A DNA stretch of 64,000 nucleotides. It comes from CAG-390 sp045546615. GTDB taxonomy: Bacteria; Bacillota; Clostridia; Oscillospirales; CAG-272. Shown piece after piece: positions 51,644-59,556 of the stretch. A model generated the notes under the pieces. That model searched no databases. It saw nothing but the letters and a program-made list of their open reading frames with translations, and was not told the origin of the DNA. How positions within the stretch are numbered: position 1 is the stretch's first letter; every line of letters begins with the position of its first letter. The stretch is taken from positions 1-64,000 of the forward strand of contig JAZQDD010000028.1 in NCBI GenBank assembly GCA_045546615.1. The letters run 5' to 3'. The translations under genes and the position numbers were made by a program.

Positions 51644-51676
51644 GGGGGAGTCAAACTTGACTCCCCCATTATTTTT
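51644..51676 (+). terminator. Terminator of the cca-rubredoxin operon
   Basis: GGGGGAGTCAA / TTGACTCCCCC hairpin with a two-base loop, then ATTATTTTTT. Confidence 0.9.
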
Positions 51677-51702
51677 TACAAAGTTGCAGACGCGCTAAAA
51701 AC

Positions 51703-51731
51703 AAAAAACAGGCGCAGAGCGCCTGTTTTTT
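51703..51731 (-). terminator. Terminator of surface protein gene A
   Basis: AAAAAACAGGCGC (51703-51715), short loop, GCGCCTGTTTTTT (51719-51731); on the minus strand it follows the stop at 51755 by 23 bases. Confidence 0.9.
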
Positions 51732-51754
51732 ATATGTTAGCTAATTATTGCTAA

Positions 51755-53227
51755 TTAGTCCTCTTTCTTGCGAGCGATTGCTACTGCGCCAGCGGCTGCA
51801 ACAGCAACGATTGCGAGAGAGATGCTGGAACCGCATCCGCCCTCTGCAGGAGCTGCAGTGGTGTTAGCGGGAGCCTTAGTGGTCTCGGGAGCCTTGGTGG
51901 TCTCGGGAGCCTTAGTAGTAGTCTCATCAACAGTGGGAGCAGTGGTGGTCTCGCCGCCTTCAGCGGTGGTAACATCACCATCACCCTCAGCGGTGGTATC
52001 ATCGCCATCCTCGGAAGGAACGGTAACCTCAGGAGCGGGAGCAGTCTTAGCGCCCTCTACGATAGCGTCGAAAGCAGCCTGGCAAGCAACCTGGTCAAGA
52101 GCAGTGAAGCCGGTAGCACCCTCTACGAGAGTAACAGCCTGCTCACCGATAACGTTCATACCATGGAGGTAGGAGCAATCAGTAAGAGTTACGATACCGC
52201 CGTTAGCATATCCGTTGAAGGGATCAGCGGAGGAGTAAGCAGAACCGTCAGCAGTAGCATCGTTGTCCATAACGCCCATTACTACGCAGTTGTTCATAGC
52301 GATTACTGCGCTGGAAGAGGAGAATCTGGGGCAGATACCTGCAGAACCGTACTTGGTACCGGTCTTGTCACCGCCGGTGAGCTTCTCGCCGGTCTCGGTG
52401 TTGATGATGGGGTTCTGGTCGATAGTAGCATTGTTTGCGCAGTAGCTGAAAGTACCCTCTGCGCTGCCGTTAACCTGACCAACGATACCGCCGGCATCGT
52501 TCTGTGCAGAAACCTTACCGTTGTTAATGCAGTATCTGAAGTCAGCTACGAGACCTGCGTTAACGTTACCAACGATACCGCCGGCGTAGGAGTTGTTAGC
52601 GTAAACTTCACCATTGTTAGTAGCGTTTACGATGGTGAGGTAGCTCTTACCGGAAGCGTGACCGCAGTTACCTATGATACCGCCGGTCTGGTTTCTGGAG
52701 AACATGTTACCGTTGTTAACAACGTTGTACATGTAGATCCAGTTCTCGGAGTCAGCATAGCCGAGAATACCCGCGATGGGGGTCTGATCCTCGGGATGCT
52801 CGGTAACGTTTACGTTGTTGGTAACACCGGAGATCCAGATGGGCATATCAGCGGTACTACCTGCAGCAAGGCTAACAACGGGGTTTACGTAGAATACTAC
52901 GTCCTTGCCCTCAGCGTCCTTTGCCTGGTTAACGGTAAAGTCCTTGATGGTTGCGCCGCCACTGATCTCTACGAAGAGAGTGGTGGAAGCAGTAATGGTG
53001 TGGTTTCCGCCATCAAAGCTTCCATAGAAGCCCTCAACGGAAACGTCTGCGGTGGTGTCAGCAGTGAGCTTGTAGTTGCCTTCGCCGTAAGCTGCATTAG
53101 CCTTCTCAGCGAATTCTGCCCAAGATGCAACTTCTACAACGCCTTCAGCGGAAGAGAAAATGCTCATGGGAAGAGCCATTGCTGCGATCATTGCGATAGC
53201 AATGATGATGGAAAGTGTCTTTTTCAT
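51755..53227 (-). CDS. Exported GLUG-type repeat surface protein A with GCGS C-terminal signal
   Basis: A 490-residue exported protein. Signal peptide: KKTLSIIIAIAMIAAMALPM, then SIFSSAEG. The body is beta-rich with GLUG-like Gly-Gly-Ile-Val-Gly repeats (AGGIVGNVNAGLVADFRYC; DAGGIVGQVNGSAEGTFSYC), a fold seen in adhesins. A Thr/Glu-rich linker (TTTKAPETTKAPETTKAPAN) ends in EGGCGSSISL, a hydrophobic stretch and RKKED. An in-frame ATG 78 bases upstream is ignored: the chosen start has an AAAGGAAA site and a proper signal peptide. It is a tandem paralogue of the gene at 53505, with matching N- and C-termini. Confidence 0.85.
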   Translation of the reverse strand: MKKTLSIIIAIAMIAAMALPMSIFSSAEGVVEVASWAEFAEKANAAYGEGNYKLTADTTADVSVEGFYGSFDGGNHTITASTTLFVEISGGATIKDFTVNQAKDAEGKDVVFYVNPVVSLAAGSTADMPIWISGVTNNVNVTEHPEDQTPIAGILGYADSENWIYMYNVVNNGNMFSRNQTGGIIGNCGHASGKSYLTIVNATNNGEVYANNSYAGGIVGNVNAGLVADFRYCINNGKVSAQNDAGGIVGQVNGSAEGTFSYCANNATIDQNPIINTETGEKLTGGDKTGTKYGSAGICPRFSSSSAVIAMNNCVVMGVMDNDATADGSAYSSADPFNGYANGGIVTLTDCSYLHGMNVIGEQAVTLVEGATGFTALDQVACQAAFDAIVEGAKTAPAPEVTVPSEDGDDTTAEGDGDVTTAEGGETTTAPTVDETTTKAPETTKAPETTKAPANTTAAPAEGGCGSSISLAIVAVAAAGAVAIARKKED

Positions 53228-53392
53228 TTCTTTTTTTCCTTTCAAAGGTTTTATGGGTATATGTATTTTAGCACTATTTTGGGCATTTGTCAATACAAAA
53301 AACAAAAACTAATCTTCATATTTATATGTTTTTATAGAATTTTTTTCAAAAAAACACAGTTCCTTAACAAAAAACACAAAAGAAAACAGCGA

Positions 53393-53429
53393 GGGTGAGT
53401 GCCAAATGCATTTTGCATTCGTCTCACCC
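53393..53429 (-). terminator. Hairpin after surface protein gene B
   Basis: GGGTGAG (53393-53399) pairs with CTCACCC (53423-53429); inside it AAATGCA pairs with TGCATT. It lies 76 bases after the stop of gene B on the minus strand. Confidence 0.6.
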
Positions 53430-53504
53430 CCGCCTTGCGGTGGGCTATGTATTCTTAACTAAATTTATACCCGACCGTCCGTTTTATCGGTTTAACTATT
53501 GTGA

Positions 53505-55055
53505 TCAGTCCTCTTTCTTGCGAGCGATCGCTACTGCGCCTGCGGCGAAGGTAGCAACGATTGCAAGAGAGATGCTGGAACCGCATCCGCTGTCCTTGGG
53601 AGCAGCGGTAGTGTTAGCAGGAGCTTTAGTGGTCTCGGGAGCCTTAGTGGTCTCGGGAGCCTTGGTGGTCTCAGGAGCCTTGGTGGTCACATCTGCGGTG
53701 GGAGCAGTGGTGGTCTCGCCGCCTTCAGCGGTGGTAACGTCAGCAGAAGGAGCTGTAGTTACGTCTGCAGAAGGAGCAGTAGTTACATGAGCAGTAGTTA
53801 AGTCCGCAGAGGGAGCGGTGGTCTCAACGAAAGGATCAGCCTTTGCATTTTCCTTAGCGGCAAGCATAGTGTCGATCTTGGCGTCGATAGCAACCTTATC
53901 GGCAGTGGTGAAGCCCTTGTTGGTGGTAGCGGCGATAGCCTGCTCACCGTAAACTTCCATACCGTGGAGGTATACGGAATCGGTAACGGTTACAAGACCG
54001 CCGTTAGCGTATCCGTTGAAGGGGTCGGTGGAAGCCTTTTCAGAGCCGTCAGCCGTCTTGTCACCAACGAGAGTAGCAGCTACTACGCAGTTGGAGATGG
54101 TGATGGTAGCGGTGGCAGCATTGCTTCTTGCGATGATACCGGAAGCGCCGTACTTGGTGCTGGTCTTATCAGAGCCTGCGAGCTTAGTGCCCTCGGAGTC
54201 GATTACGGGGTTGTTGGTAACAGTGCACTTTGCAACGCTGTTGGTGATGGTAATATTCGCATTAGCGTTAACGTTACCGATGATACCGCCGGCATCGTTC
54301 TCGGCAGTTACGTTACCGAAGTTGAAGCAGTAGTCAAGAGTACCCTCAAGGCTGCCGTTAACGTTACCGATGATACCGCCGCCGTAGTTCTTGGTACCGT
54401 ATACTTCGCCGTAGTTTACAAGGTTAGCGGCGTGAATGTAAAGAGTGTTAGCATCGCTGTCGTGGCAAGCGTTACCGATGATACCGCCGGCCTGGTCGTC
54501 GCAACGAATGTTACCGTAGTTGGTAAGCTTGTTAAGTACGAGATAGTTATCAGAAGTGGTTCTGCCGATGATACCTGCGATGGGGTCCTGATTGAAGGAC
54601 GAGGTCTCGTAGGTGTCAACGTAGTTGGTTACGTTCTCAACGGTGATGGGAAGGTCCTCGGTGCTTCCGGAAGCGAGGTCGATAACGGGGCTTCTGAGCA
54701 TCTTGAACTCGGTGGGGTTACCCTCGTCGTCAGTAGCGACTGCGTTGGGGTCCTGCTTTGTGGTGAAGTTCTTGATTACCGCACCTGCACCAACGTCCAT
54801 GAACATGGTGGAAGAAAGGTAAACGGTGTGACCGTTGCCGTCAAAGCTTCCGAAGAAGCCCTCTACTGCGGTGTCACAGTAAACGTCAGCGGTGAGCTTG
54901 TAGTGACCGTCGCCAAAGCTGTCAGCAACAAGGAGAACGAAATCCATCCAATCGCTGACCTCAACAACTTCTGCTGCGGATGAGAAAATGCCCATGGGAA
55001 CGAGCATAGCGGCGATCATCGCGATAGCAATGATCATAGAAAGTGTCTTTTTCAT
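53505..55055 (-). CDS. Exported GLUG-type repeat surface protein B with GCGS C-terminal signal
   Basis: A 516-residue exported protein, paralogue of surface protein A. Signal peptide: KKTLSMIIAIAMIAAMLVPM, then GIFSSAAE. The body contains GLUG-like repeats (YGGGIIGNVNGSLEGTLDYC; DAGGIIGNVNANANITITNS), which are probably adhesin-like. The linker contains APETTKAPETTKAPETTKAP and TTAPSADVTTAPSADV repeats. The C-terminus is DSGCGSSISLA, a hydrophobic stretch and IARKKED, almost identical to protein A. An upstream ATG would add 42 residues with no signal; the chosen start has AAAGGAA. Ligand unknown. Confidence 0.85.
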   Translation of the reverse strand: MKKTLSMIIAIAMIAAMLVPMGIFSSAAEVVEVSDWMDFVLLVADSFGDGHYKLTADVYCDTAVEGFFGSFDGNGHTVYLSSTMFMDVGAGAVIKNFTTKQDPNAVATDDEGNPTEFKMLRSPVIDLASGSTEDLPITVENVTNYVDTYETSSFNQDPIAGIIGRTTSDNYLVLNKLTNYGNIRCDDQAGGIIGNACHDSDANTLYIHAANLVNYGEVYGTKNYGGGIIGNVNGSLEGTLDYCFNFGNVTAENDAGGIIGNVNANANITITNSVAKCTVTNNPVIDSEGTKLAGSDKTSTKYGASGIIARSNAATATITISNCVVAATLVGDKTADGSEKASTDPFNGYANGGLVTVTDSVYLHGMEVYGEQAIAATTNKGFTTADKVAIDAKIDTMLAAKENAKADPFVETTAPSADLTTAHVTTAPSADVTTAPSADVTTAEGGETTTAPTADVTTKAPETTKAPETTKAPETTKAPANTTAAPKDSGCGSSISLAIVATFAAGAVAIARKKED

Positions 55056-55186
55056 TTCATAAATTCCTTTCAAAAATTTTTTTGCGAAATTTTGGGACAT
55101 ATTTATTTTACCATTCTTTTTATATTTTGTCAAGCAAAAAATAAAAAACGCACGGCGATCCCCCCCTCGCCTGCCATGCATTGGTG

Positions 55187-55223
55187 AAAACCGCCGCCGA
55201 AGCGTAGCTCCGACGTCGGTTTT
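55187..55223 (-). terminator. Probable terminator of ftsK
   Basis: Imperfect hairpin AAAACCG.CG.CG.AGC / GCT.CG.CG.CGGTTTT around 55187-55223, with T residues on both flanks, just after the ftsK stop. Confidence 0.5.
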
Positions 55224-55241
55224 TCTTCCTATATTAATATA

Positions 55242-57992
55242 TTAACCAAAATTCCCCGTCACTCTCGGGTCTTGCGCCATCTCCATCTCCATAAGCTGTT
55301 GCTTGGTGATGAGAACGTTTCGGGGCTTTGTACCGTTCGCGGCGGAAACAAATCCGAGCGCTTCCATGCGGTCGATGATCTTACCCGCCCTGCCAAAGCC
55401 AACGGAGAGCTTTCTTTGCAGGAAGGACGTAGCCACCGTGCCGTTATCCACGGCTATGCGCAACGCCTGCGTAAAGAGGGGATCGGCGTCGCGAATGGCG
55501 ATCTCGCCGGACTCAAGCTCGCCGCCGCTCTTTTTATCGGACGCGGCAAGGCGCTCCGTCTCGCGCTCGATCTCGGACATGAATTCGCTATCATACTCGA
55601 CCTTGCAGGAATTTGCCTTGATAAATTCGGTAACCGCCTCGACCTCGTCATCGGCAACGAACGCGCCCTGCACGCGCATCGGCTTTGTCGCGCCAATGGG
55701 AGCGTAGAGCATATCACCCTTACCTATGAGCTTTTCCGCGCCACCCATATCCATAATTACGCGCGAGTCGGTCTGCGACGCGACGGCAAAGGATATACGC
55801 GAGGGGACGTTCGCCTTGATAAGTCCCGTAATAACGTCAACCGACGGTCTTTGCGTACCTATAATTATATGGATACCCGCCGCGCGCGCCTTTTGCGCCA
55901 GACGGATGATGGACATTTCGACCTCGTTGTGAGCAGTCATCATAAGATCGGCAAGCTCGTCGATGAAGATAACGAGCTTGGGCAGGGGGACGAAATCGGG
56001 ATCGTCCGACGCCATTACGCGGTTATACGCATCGATATCTCGCACGCCTACTTCCTCAAGAAGCTCGTAGCGGTGCTCCATCTCGTTGACGGCGGCATTC
56101 AGCGTACCTGCCGCCTTTTTCATGTCCGTAACGACGGGGACTTTGAGATGCGGGAGCTTGTTGTACATACCCATTTCTATCTTTTTCGGGTCTATCATGA
56201 TAAACTGTACCTCGTCGGGACGCGCCTTGTACAGAAGCGAGAGGATGATGCAGTTCATGCAGACCGATTTACCCGATCCCGTCGTACCCGCGATAAGCAG
56301 GTGGGGCATTTTGGCAATATCGAAAAATATCATATTTCCGCCTACGTCCTTGCCAAGGCACGCGGACAGGCGCGAGGGCATATTGCGGAACTTTTCGGAC
56401 TCGATAAGCTCGCGGATAAACACCGTTGCGCGGCATTTGTTCGGCACTTCCACGCCGACGGCGCTCTTGTTCGGAATGGGCGCTTCAATACGCACGGCAG
56501 TAGCAAGCTCGAGCGCTATATCGTCCGAGAGATTTGCAATAGAGCGCACTCTCGTACCCGATTCGGGATACAGCTCGTATCGCGTGATCGTAGGTCCGCG
56601 CGAATACTCTATCTTGTTTATCTTTACGTTGAAGGACGCGAGCTTGTTCATCAATTTCTGCGCGTTGGTGCGTAGCTCGGCGGCAACGTCCTCCTTTGAC
56701 GGATTTTCCACCTCGTGAAGCAGATCGATGCTCGGGTAAATGTATGCGGCAAGCTGTTCCGTGCGCGACTTTCGCATCGCAGAGGGGTCTACCACGTCGG
56801 GCGCAACGTCAAGTGCGGCGCTGTCGCCGTCGGTTATCTGCGTAAGCGTAAACTCCGGCTCTCGCTTCTCCTCTGCGGGTGCTTGCGGTACGGGTGCTTG
56901 CGGTGCGGGAAGCGGTGTTACGATGGGGGGTGCTTCCGCCGCGGGAGCGGCTCCCTCGCCAAATATATCGTCAAGCACGCTGTACGTGTCCTCCATGCTC
57001 CTTGCGTCCTGCGCCGCACGCACGGGAGCGGGAGCGATGGGTGTCGGCGCGGCAGGCTCGGGGACGATCTCGCTCACGGGCGGCTCTGCCGGCGCGGCGG
57101 GCATGGGGATCGGCTCGGGCGTTTTTTCTACGCTTCCGCGCACTTCGTCAGATGCAAAATCATATTCTTCAAGCTCGTCCATATCGTCATTCATATCGAC
57201 GGGTGCGGCTTTTTTATTCTTCCGCTGGCTTTTTCTGTATTCTTCCTCGCGCTCACGTTCTGTCTCCTCTCGTTCAGCGAGAGTAGCGGCGCGTTTTTCT
57301 CTCGCGAGCATAAATCTATATTTAATAGCGGTCCACACGTATCTCGGCGTGACTCCGACAAGGAACATAACCCCCACTGCGATAGTGGCGATAAGGACTA
57401 TCAGCGAGCCGACAAAGCCGATAAGACAGCGGAAAAGTCCGCCGAAAAATCCGCCGAGGAAGCCTCCGCCGACAAGCTCAAGTCCGTAGCTCCAGTTGCT
57501 TACCGCACTTCCCGTGCCGAAAATGGACGCGCCCCAATCACCCCAAGTGTAGGTGGTCTCGTTAATGGCGGGAATGGTGCAAACGTGGACGAGCGCGGCG
57601 ATAAAGAAAAGCATTATCGCGGAAAGCGTGACCTTCCATACAACCATATTCATATCAACGTATTTACGCCAGAATACAGCCAGATTTATAAGAAATACGG
57701 GGATGAGAAACGCGGGCCAGCCAAAGAAACCGCAAAGCAGATTGCGCAAAAGTCCGCCTATCACGCCCATTGCTCCGTCGATCCTCGCCAAAAGATAGCA
57801 CGCGGTCAAAAATATCGCGGAAACTATTAATATATAAGGAATGAACTGATGCACGAATCCCGAGGATTCGGGGACGGCTTCTATCTTCTCCTTCTTTTTG
57901 GACACAGTATTCTTCTTCTCTACACCGCTATCCTTCTTTTTGGTAACAGCGCGGCTGTTTGCGGCGGTAGTTCTTTTTTTATTTTCAGCCAA
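55242..57992 (-). CDS. ftsK: DNA translocase FtsK/SpoIIIE
   Basis: Membrane-anchored hexameric ATPase that pumps chromosomal DNA through the septum at division or into the forespore. Four to five N-terminal membrane segments (residues ~45-200; IPYILIVSAIFLTACYLLAR) precede a long acidic Pro-rich linker (residues ~250-400). The motor follows: alpha/beta domain with RYELYPESGTRVRSIANLSD, Walker A LIAGTTGSGKSVCMNCIIL near residue 560, Walker B VIFIDELADLMM, and IIGTQRPSVDVITGLIKANV. The C-terminal gamma domain has RIAVDNGTVATSFLQRKLSV and GRAGKIIDRMEALG for DNA-motif reading. The start is TTG (57990-57992) behind AAAGGA. In a spore former it may also act as SpoIIIE. Confidence 0.95.
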   Translation of the reverse strand: MAENKKRTTAANSRAVTKKKDSGVEKKNTVSKKKEKIEAVPESSGFVHQFIPYILIVSAIFLTACYLLARIDGAMGVIGGLLRNLLCGFFGWPAFLIPVFLINLAVFWRKYVDMNMVVWKVTLSAIMLFFIAALVHVCTIPAINETTYTWGDWGASIFGTGSAVSNWSYGLELVGGGFLGGFFGGLFRCLIGFVGSLIVLIATIAVGVMFLVGVTPRYVWTAIKYRFMLAREKRAATLAEREETEREREEEYRKSQRKNKKAAPVDMNDDMDELEEYDFASDEVRGSVEKTPEPIPMPAAPAEPPVSEIVPEPAAPTPIAPAPVRAAQDARSMEDTYSVLDDIFGEGAAPAAEAPPIVTPLPAPQAPVPQAPAEEKREPEFTLTQITDGDSAALDVAPDVVDPSAMRKSRTEQLAAYIYPSIDLLHEVENPSKEDVAAELRTNAQKLMNKLASFNVKINKIEYSRGPTITRYELYPESGTRVRSIANLSDDIALELATAVRIEAPIPNKSAVGVEVPNKCRATVFIRELIESEKFRNMPSRLSACLGKDVGGNMIFFDIAKMPHLLIAGTTGSGKSVCMNCIILSLLYKARPDEVQFIMIDPKKIEMGMYNKLPHLKVPVVTDMKKAAGTLNAAVNEMEHRYELLEEVGVRDIDAYNRVMASDDPDFVPLPKLVIFIDELADLMMTAHNEVEMSIIRLAQKARAAGIHIIIGTQRPSVDVITGLIKANVPSRISFAVASQTDSRVIMDMGGAEKLIGKGDMLYAPIGATKPMRVQGAFVADDEVEAVTEFIKANSCKVEYDSEFMSEIERETERLAASDKKSGGELESGEIAIRDADPLFTQALRIAVDNGTVATSFLQRKLSVGFGRAGKIIDRMEALGFVSAANGTKPRNVLITKQQLMEMEMAQDPRVTGNFG

Positions 57993-58050
57993 TTTATTAT
58001 CCTTTCCCGATGTATCGTCTTAGCTTTGGAATGACATACTAAAACAGCAA

Positions 58051-58062
58051 GATGTCGACATC
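58051..58062. promoter_or_regulatory. 12-bp perfect palindrome upstream of the TSUP genes
   Basis: GATGTCGACATC in the divergent region between ftsK and the TSUP pair. It is followed by AT-rich DNA with a TATAAT-like stretch on the plus strand. It could be a regulator binding site; no regulator is tied to it here. Confidence 0.35.
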
Positions 58063-58161
58063 GTAAAAATCTATAATTAAAATTATTATATCATATATTC
58101 CCAAAAAATACAACACTTAACGAAAAAACAGGCACAAGGGAATTTTCAAGAGGTTTATCAC

Positions 58162-58542
58162 ATGAAACGTCACAGCTCGATAGCAAAAGATGCGGCAGCC
58201 CTTATCCTTGGGGCGGCGGCAGGATTTATAAACGGTCTTTTGGGCGCGGGGGGCGGAATACTGCTGGTCCGCGCGGCAAAATATCTTTTTCCCGACAGCT
58301 CCTCACAGCCCCGCGACGTTTTTGCATCCGCGCTTGCGGTAATGCTGCCCATATCCGCCGCGTCGGTCGCACTTTACAGCCTGCGCGGAAACGCCATACC
58401 GCTTGAGCTTCCGCGCTTCGCTCTCCCCGCCGTCCTCGGCGGCACGGGAGGAGCGATGCTCCTTTCGGTCATCGAGCCGCGCCTGCTAAAGCTGATATTC
58501 TCCGCGCTTACGGTGTGGTCGGGAATCATGATGCTGCGATAA
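58162..58542 (+). CDS. Half-size TSUP (TauE/SafE) permease subunit 1
   Basis: A 126-residue membrane protein matching one half of the TauE/SafE sulfite-export family. The family start AALILGAAAGFINGLLGAGG with GGILLV, and further helices (FASALAVMLPISAASVALYS; FALPAVLGGTGGAMLLSVIE; LKLIFSALTVWSGIMML), give about four membrane segments. Full-length members are around 250 residues with an internal repeat. Here the two halves are separate adjacent genes, so they may form a heterodimer. Substrate (sulfite, organosulfonate or other anion) unknown. Confidence 0.85.
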   Translation: MKRHSSIAKDAAALILGAAAGFINGLLGAGGGILLVRAAKYLFPDSSSQPRDVFASALAVMLPISAASVALYSLRGNAIPLELPRFALPAVLGGTGGAMLLSVIEPRLLKLIFSALTVWSGIMMLR

Positions 58543-58563
58543 AGCGGCAGAAAGGTAGCGAAA

Positions 58564-58956
58564 ATGATTGATTTTTTCGTAGCTCTCGGGGTAGCTCTGC
58601 TGTCGGGGCTGGGCGTGGGAAGCGGCGGTCTGCTCGTAGTGTGGCTGACGCTCCGCCGCGGACTCGGTCAGGTCGCGGCGCAGGGGATAAATCTCTTTTT
58701 CTTTCTCTTTTCGTCGGGCGCGTCAACTGCTGTAAACTGCTTTCGCCGCCGCATCGCGTGGCGGCAGGTCATCCTGCTCAGCATCGGGGGCGTTGCGGGG
58801 GCGGCGGCAGGATATGCGGTGCTGAATCTGCTTGATCCGTCGCTGTTAAAAAAGCTCTTCGGCGTGATGCTTCTGCTCACGGGCGCGCCCGCCCTGTTGC
58901 GCTCTCTATCGCATCTGAAAAAAGAAAAAACGGAACGCCGAACGAGCGATCCGTAA
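58564..58956 (+). CDS. Half-size TSUP (TauE/SafE) permease subunit 2
   Basis: A 130-residue partner of the preceding gene, 21 bases downstream. It shows the same half-family pattern: FFVALGVALLSGLGVGSGGL with LVVWLTL, GINLFFFLFSSGASTAVNCF, VILLSIGGVAGAAAGYAVLN, and LLKKLFGVMLLLTGAPALLR. Four membrane segments are visible. The C-terminus is basic (LKKEKTERRTSDP). No terminator hairpin is clear before the structured RNA that follows; a promoter-like box for that RNA starts 134 bases downstream. Confidence 0.85.
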   Translation: MIDFFVALGVALLSGLGVGSGGLLVVWLTLRRGLGQVAAQGINLFFFLFSSGASTAVNCFRRRIAWRQVILLSIGGVAGAAAGYAVLNLLDPSLLKKLFGVMLLLTGAPALLRSLSHLKKEKTERRTSDP

Positions 58957-59089
58957 CACGAATATTTTTACACCACACCATTTATCATTATATCACAAAT
59001 AAAAACAAATGTAAAGAGAAATTTGGTGTCTTTCACCAAATTCTCTCTTTTCAATAAAAAAATATTGTAAACTTTGTATAAGTTGTGTA

Positions 59090-59118
59090 TTGCAAATGCC
59101 GAAAATATGTGCTATAAT
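59090..59118 (+). promoter_or_regulatory. Promoter of the structured RNA (extended -10)
   Basis: TTGCAA (59090-59095), 17-base spacer, TATAAT (59113-59118), preceded by TGC, so an extended -10. Transcription should begin near 59125. It is one of the best promoters in the window and has no protein gene directly behind it. Confidence 0.8.
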
Positions 59119-59375
59119 ATAGACACAGGAAAGGAAGGTACGGTCCAATGTACAACTAACCACAAGGCATTCGGCAGCGACGTAAGTTCAAGTGTATCGG
59201 GCAGGGAGCAAAAAACCGAGACCTGAAGGCTGTGACGGCGGATCACAGATTTACGGCTCTCACATTTAAGGATAGATAAGCCCATATCTTAAACGACAAG
59301 TCAAGCCCGAATCCAAAAGCACCAAACGCCTTTTAAAATCAGCAAAGGCAAGTTAACGAAAGCGAGGTATAAAAA

Positions 59376-59408
59376 ATGATGTTAGATATCAAGGGTGAAG
59401 CGAAATGA
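59376..59408 (+). CDS. Candidate leader peptide ORF (10 codons)
   Basis: ATG ATG TTA ... TGA would encode MMLDIKGEAK. It is preceded by GAGG (59364-59367) with an eight-base spacing, an unusually good ribosome binding site for so short an ORF. Its stop codon lies in the first arm of the terminator. It may exist to couple ribosome position to the alternative hairpins; no composition bias toward one amino acid is seen. Translation is not proven. Confidence 0.4.
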   Translation: MMLDIKGEAK

Positions 59409-59457
59409 CCCTTGGTTGCGGAGATAAAATCCTGCAATCAAGGGTCATTTCTTTTTT
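59402..59457 (+). terminator. Terminator of the structured RNA with competing antiterminator
   Basis: GAAATGACCCTTG (59402-59414) pairs with CAAGGGTCATTTC (59439-59451) plus a further seven-pair inner stem, then six T (59452-59457). The 5' arm can pair instead with ATCAAGGGT at 59388-59396, which is a 9-base exact direct repeat of 59437-59445. Confidence 0.9.
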
Positions 59458-59492
59458 GCGCAAAAATTTTACACGCTTGAGCCAAAAAGCTG

Positions 59493-59521
59493 TTGAAATC
59501 ACGCGTGTTTTGTTATATAAT
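59493..59521 (+). promoter_or_regulatory. Promoter of queA
   Basis: TTGAAA (59493-59498), 17-base spacer, TATAAT (59516-59521), downstream of the RNA terminator and 35 bases ahead of the queA start. Confidence 0.75.
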
Positions 59522-59556
59522 ATATACTGTAAATTTATGTTTTATTAAGGATTGAT

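Larger units (their letters stand above)
59125..59457 (+). ncRNA. Structured RNA candidate with leader ORF and attenuator-like terminator
   Basis: This ~330-nt region fills most of the 600-bp gap before queA and carries no protein gene. It starts at a strong promoter and ends in a perfect terminator. Hairpins include GGTAC/GTAC (59137-59154), CTGTGA-CGGCGGA-TCACAG (59229-59248), CGTAA pairing with TTACG (59181-59275) and GCCTT/AAGGC (59329-59349). The 3' end holds a 10-codon ORF and alternative hairpins. I do not recognise tmRNA, RNase P RNA, SRP RNA or a T-box in it. A named Clostridia RNA family (for example raiA or 6S RNA) could match and must be tested by covariance search. Confidence 0.6.

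Noticed and set aside
42107..55055. LPXTG sortase signals on the surface proteins
   Set aside because: No LPXTG or close variant precedes the C-terminal hydrophobic stretch in any of them.
59125..59457. tmRNA, RNase P RNA, SRP RNA or T-box identity of the structured RNA
   Set aside because: I find none of the diagnostic sequences (tag peptide ending in LAA, GAGGAAAGTC-type P RNA core, SRP GNAR loop region, T-box GGTGG motif). The family remains open.
59461..59556. preQ1 riboswitch directly ahead of queA
   Set aside because: The leader after the queA promoter is only about 30 bases and shows no preQ1 aptamer pattern.
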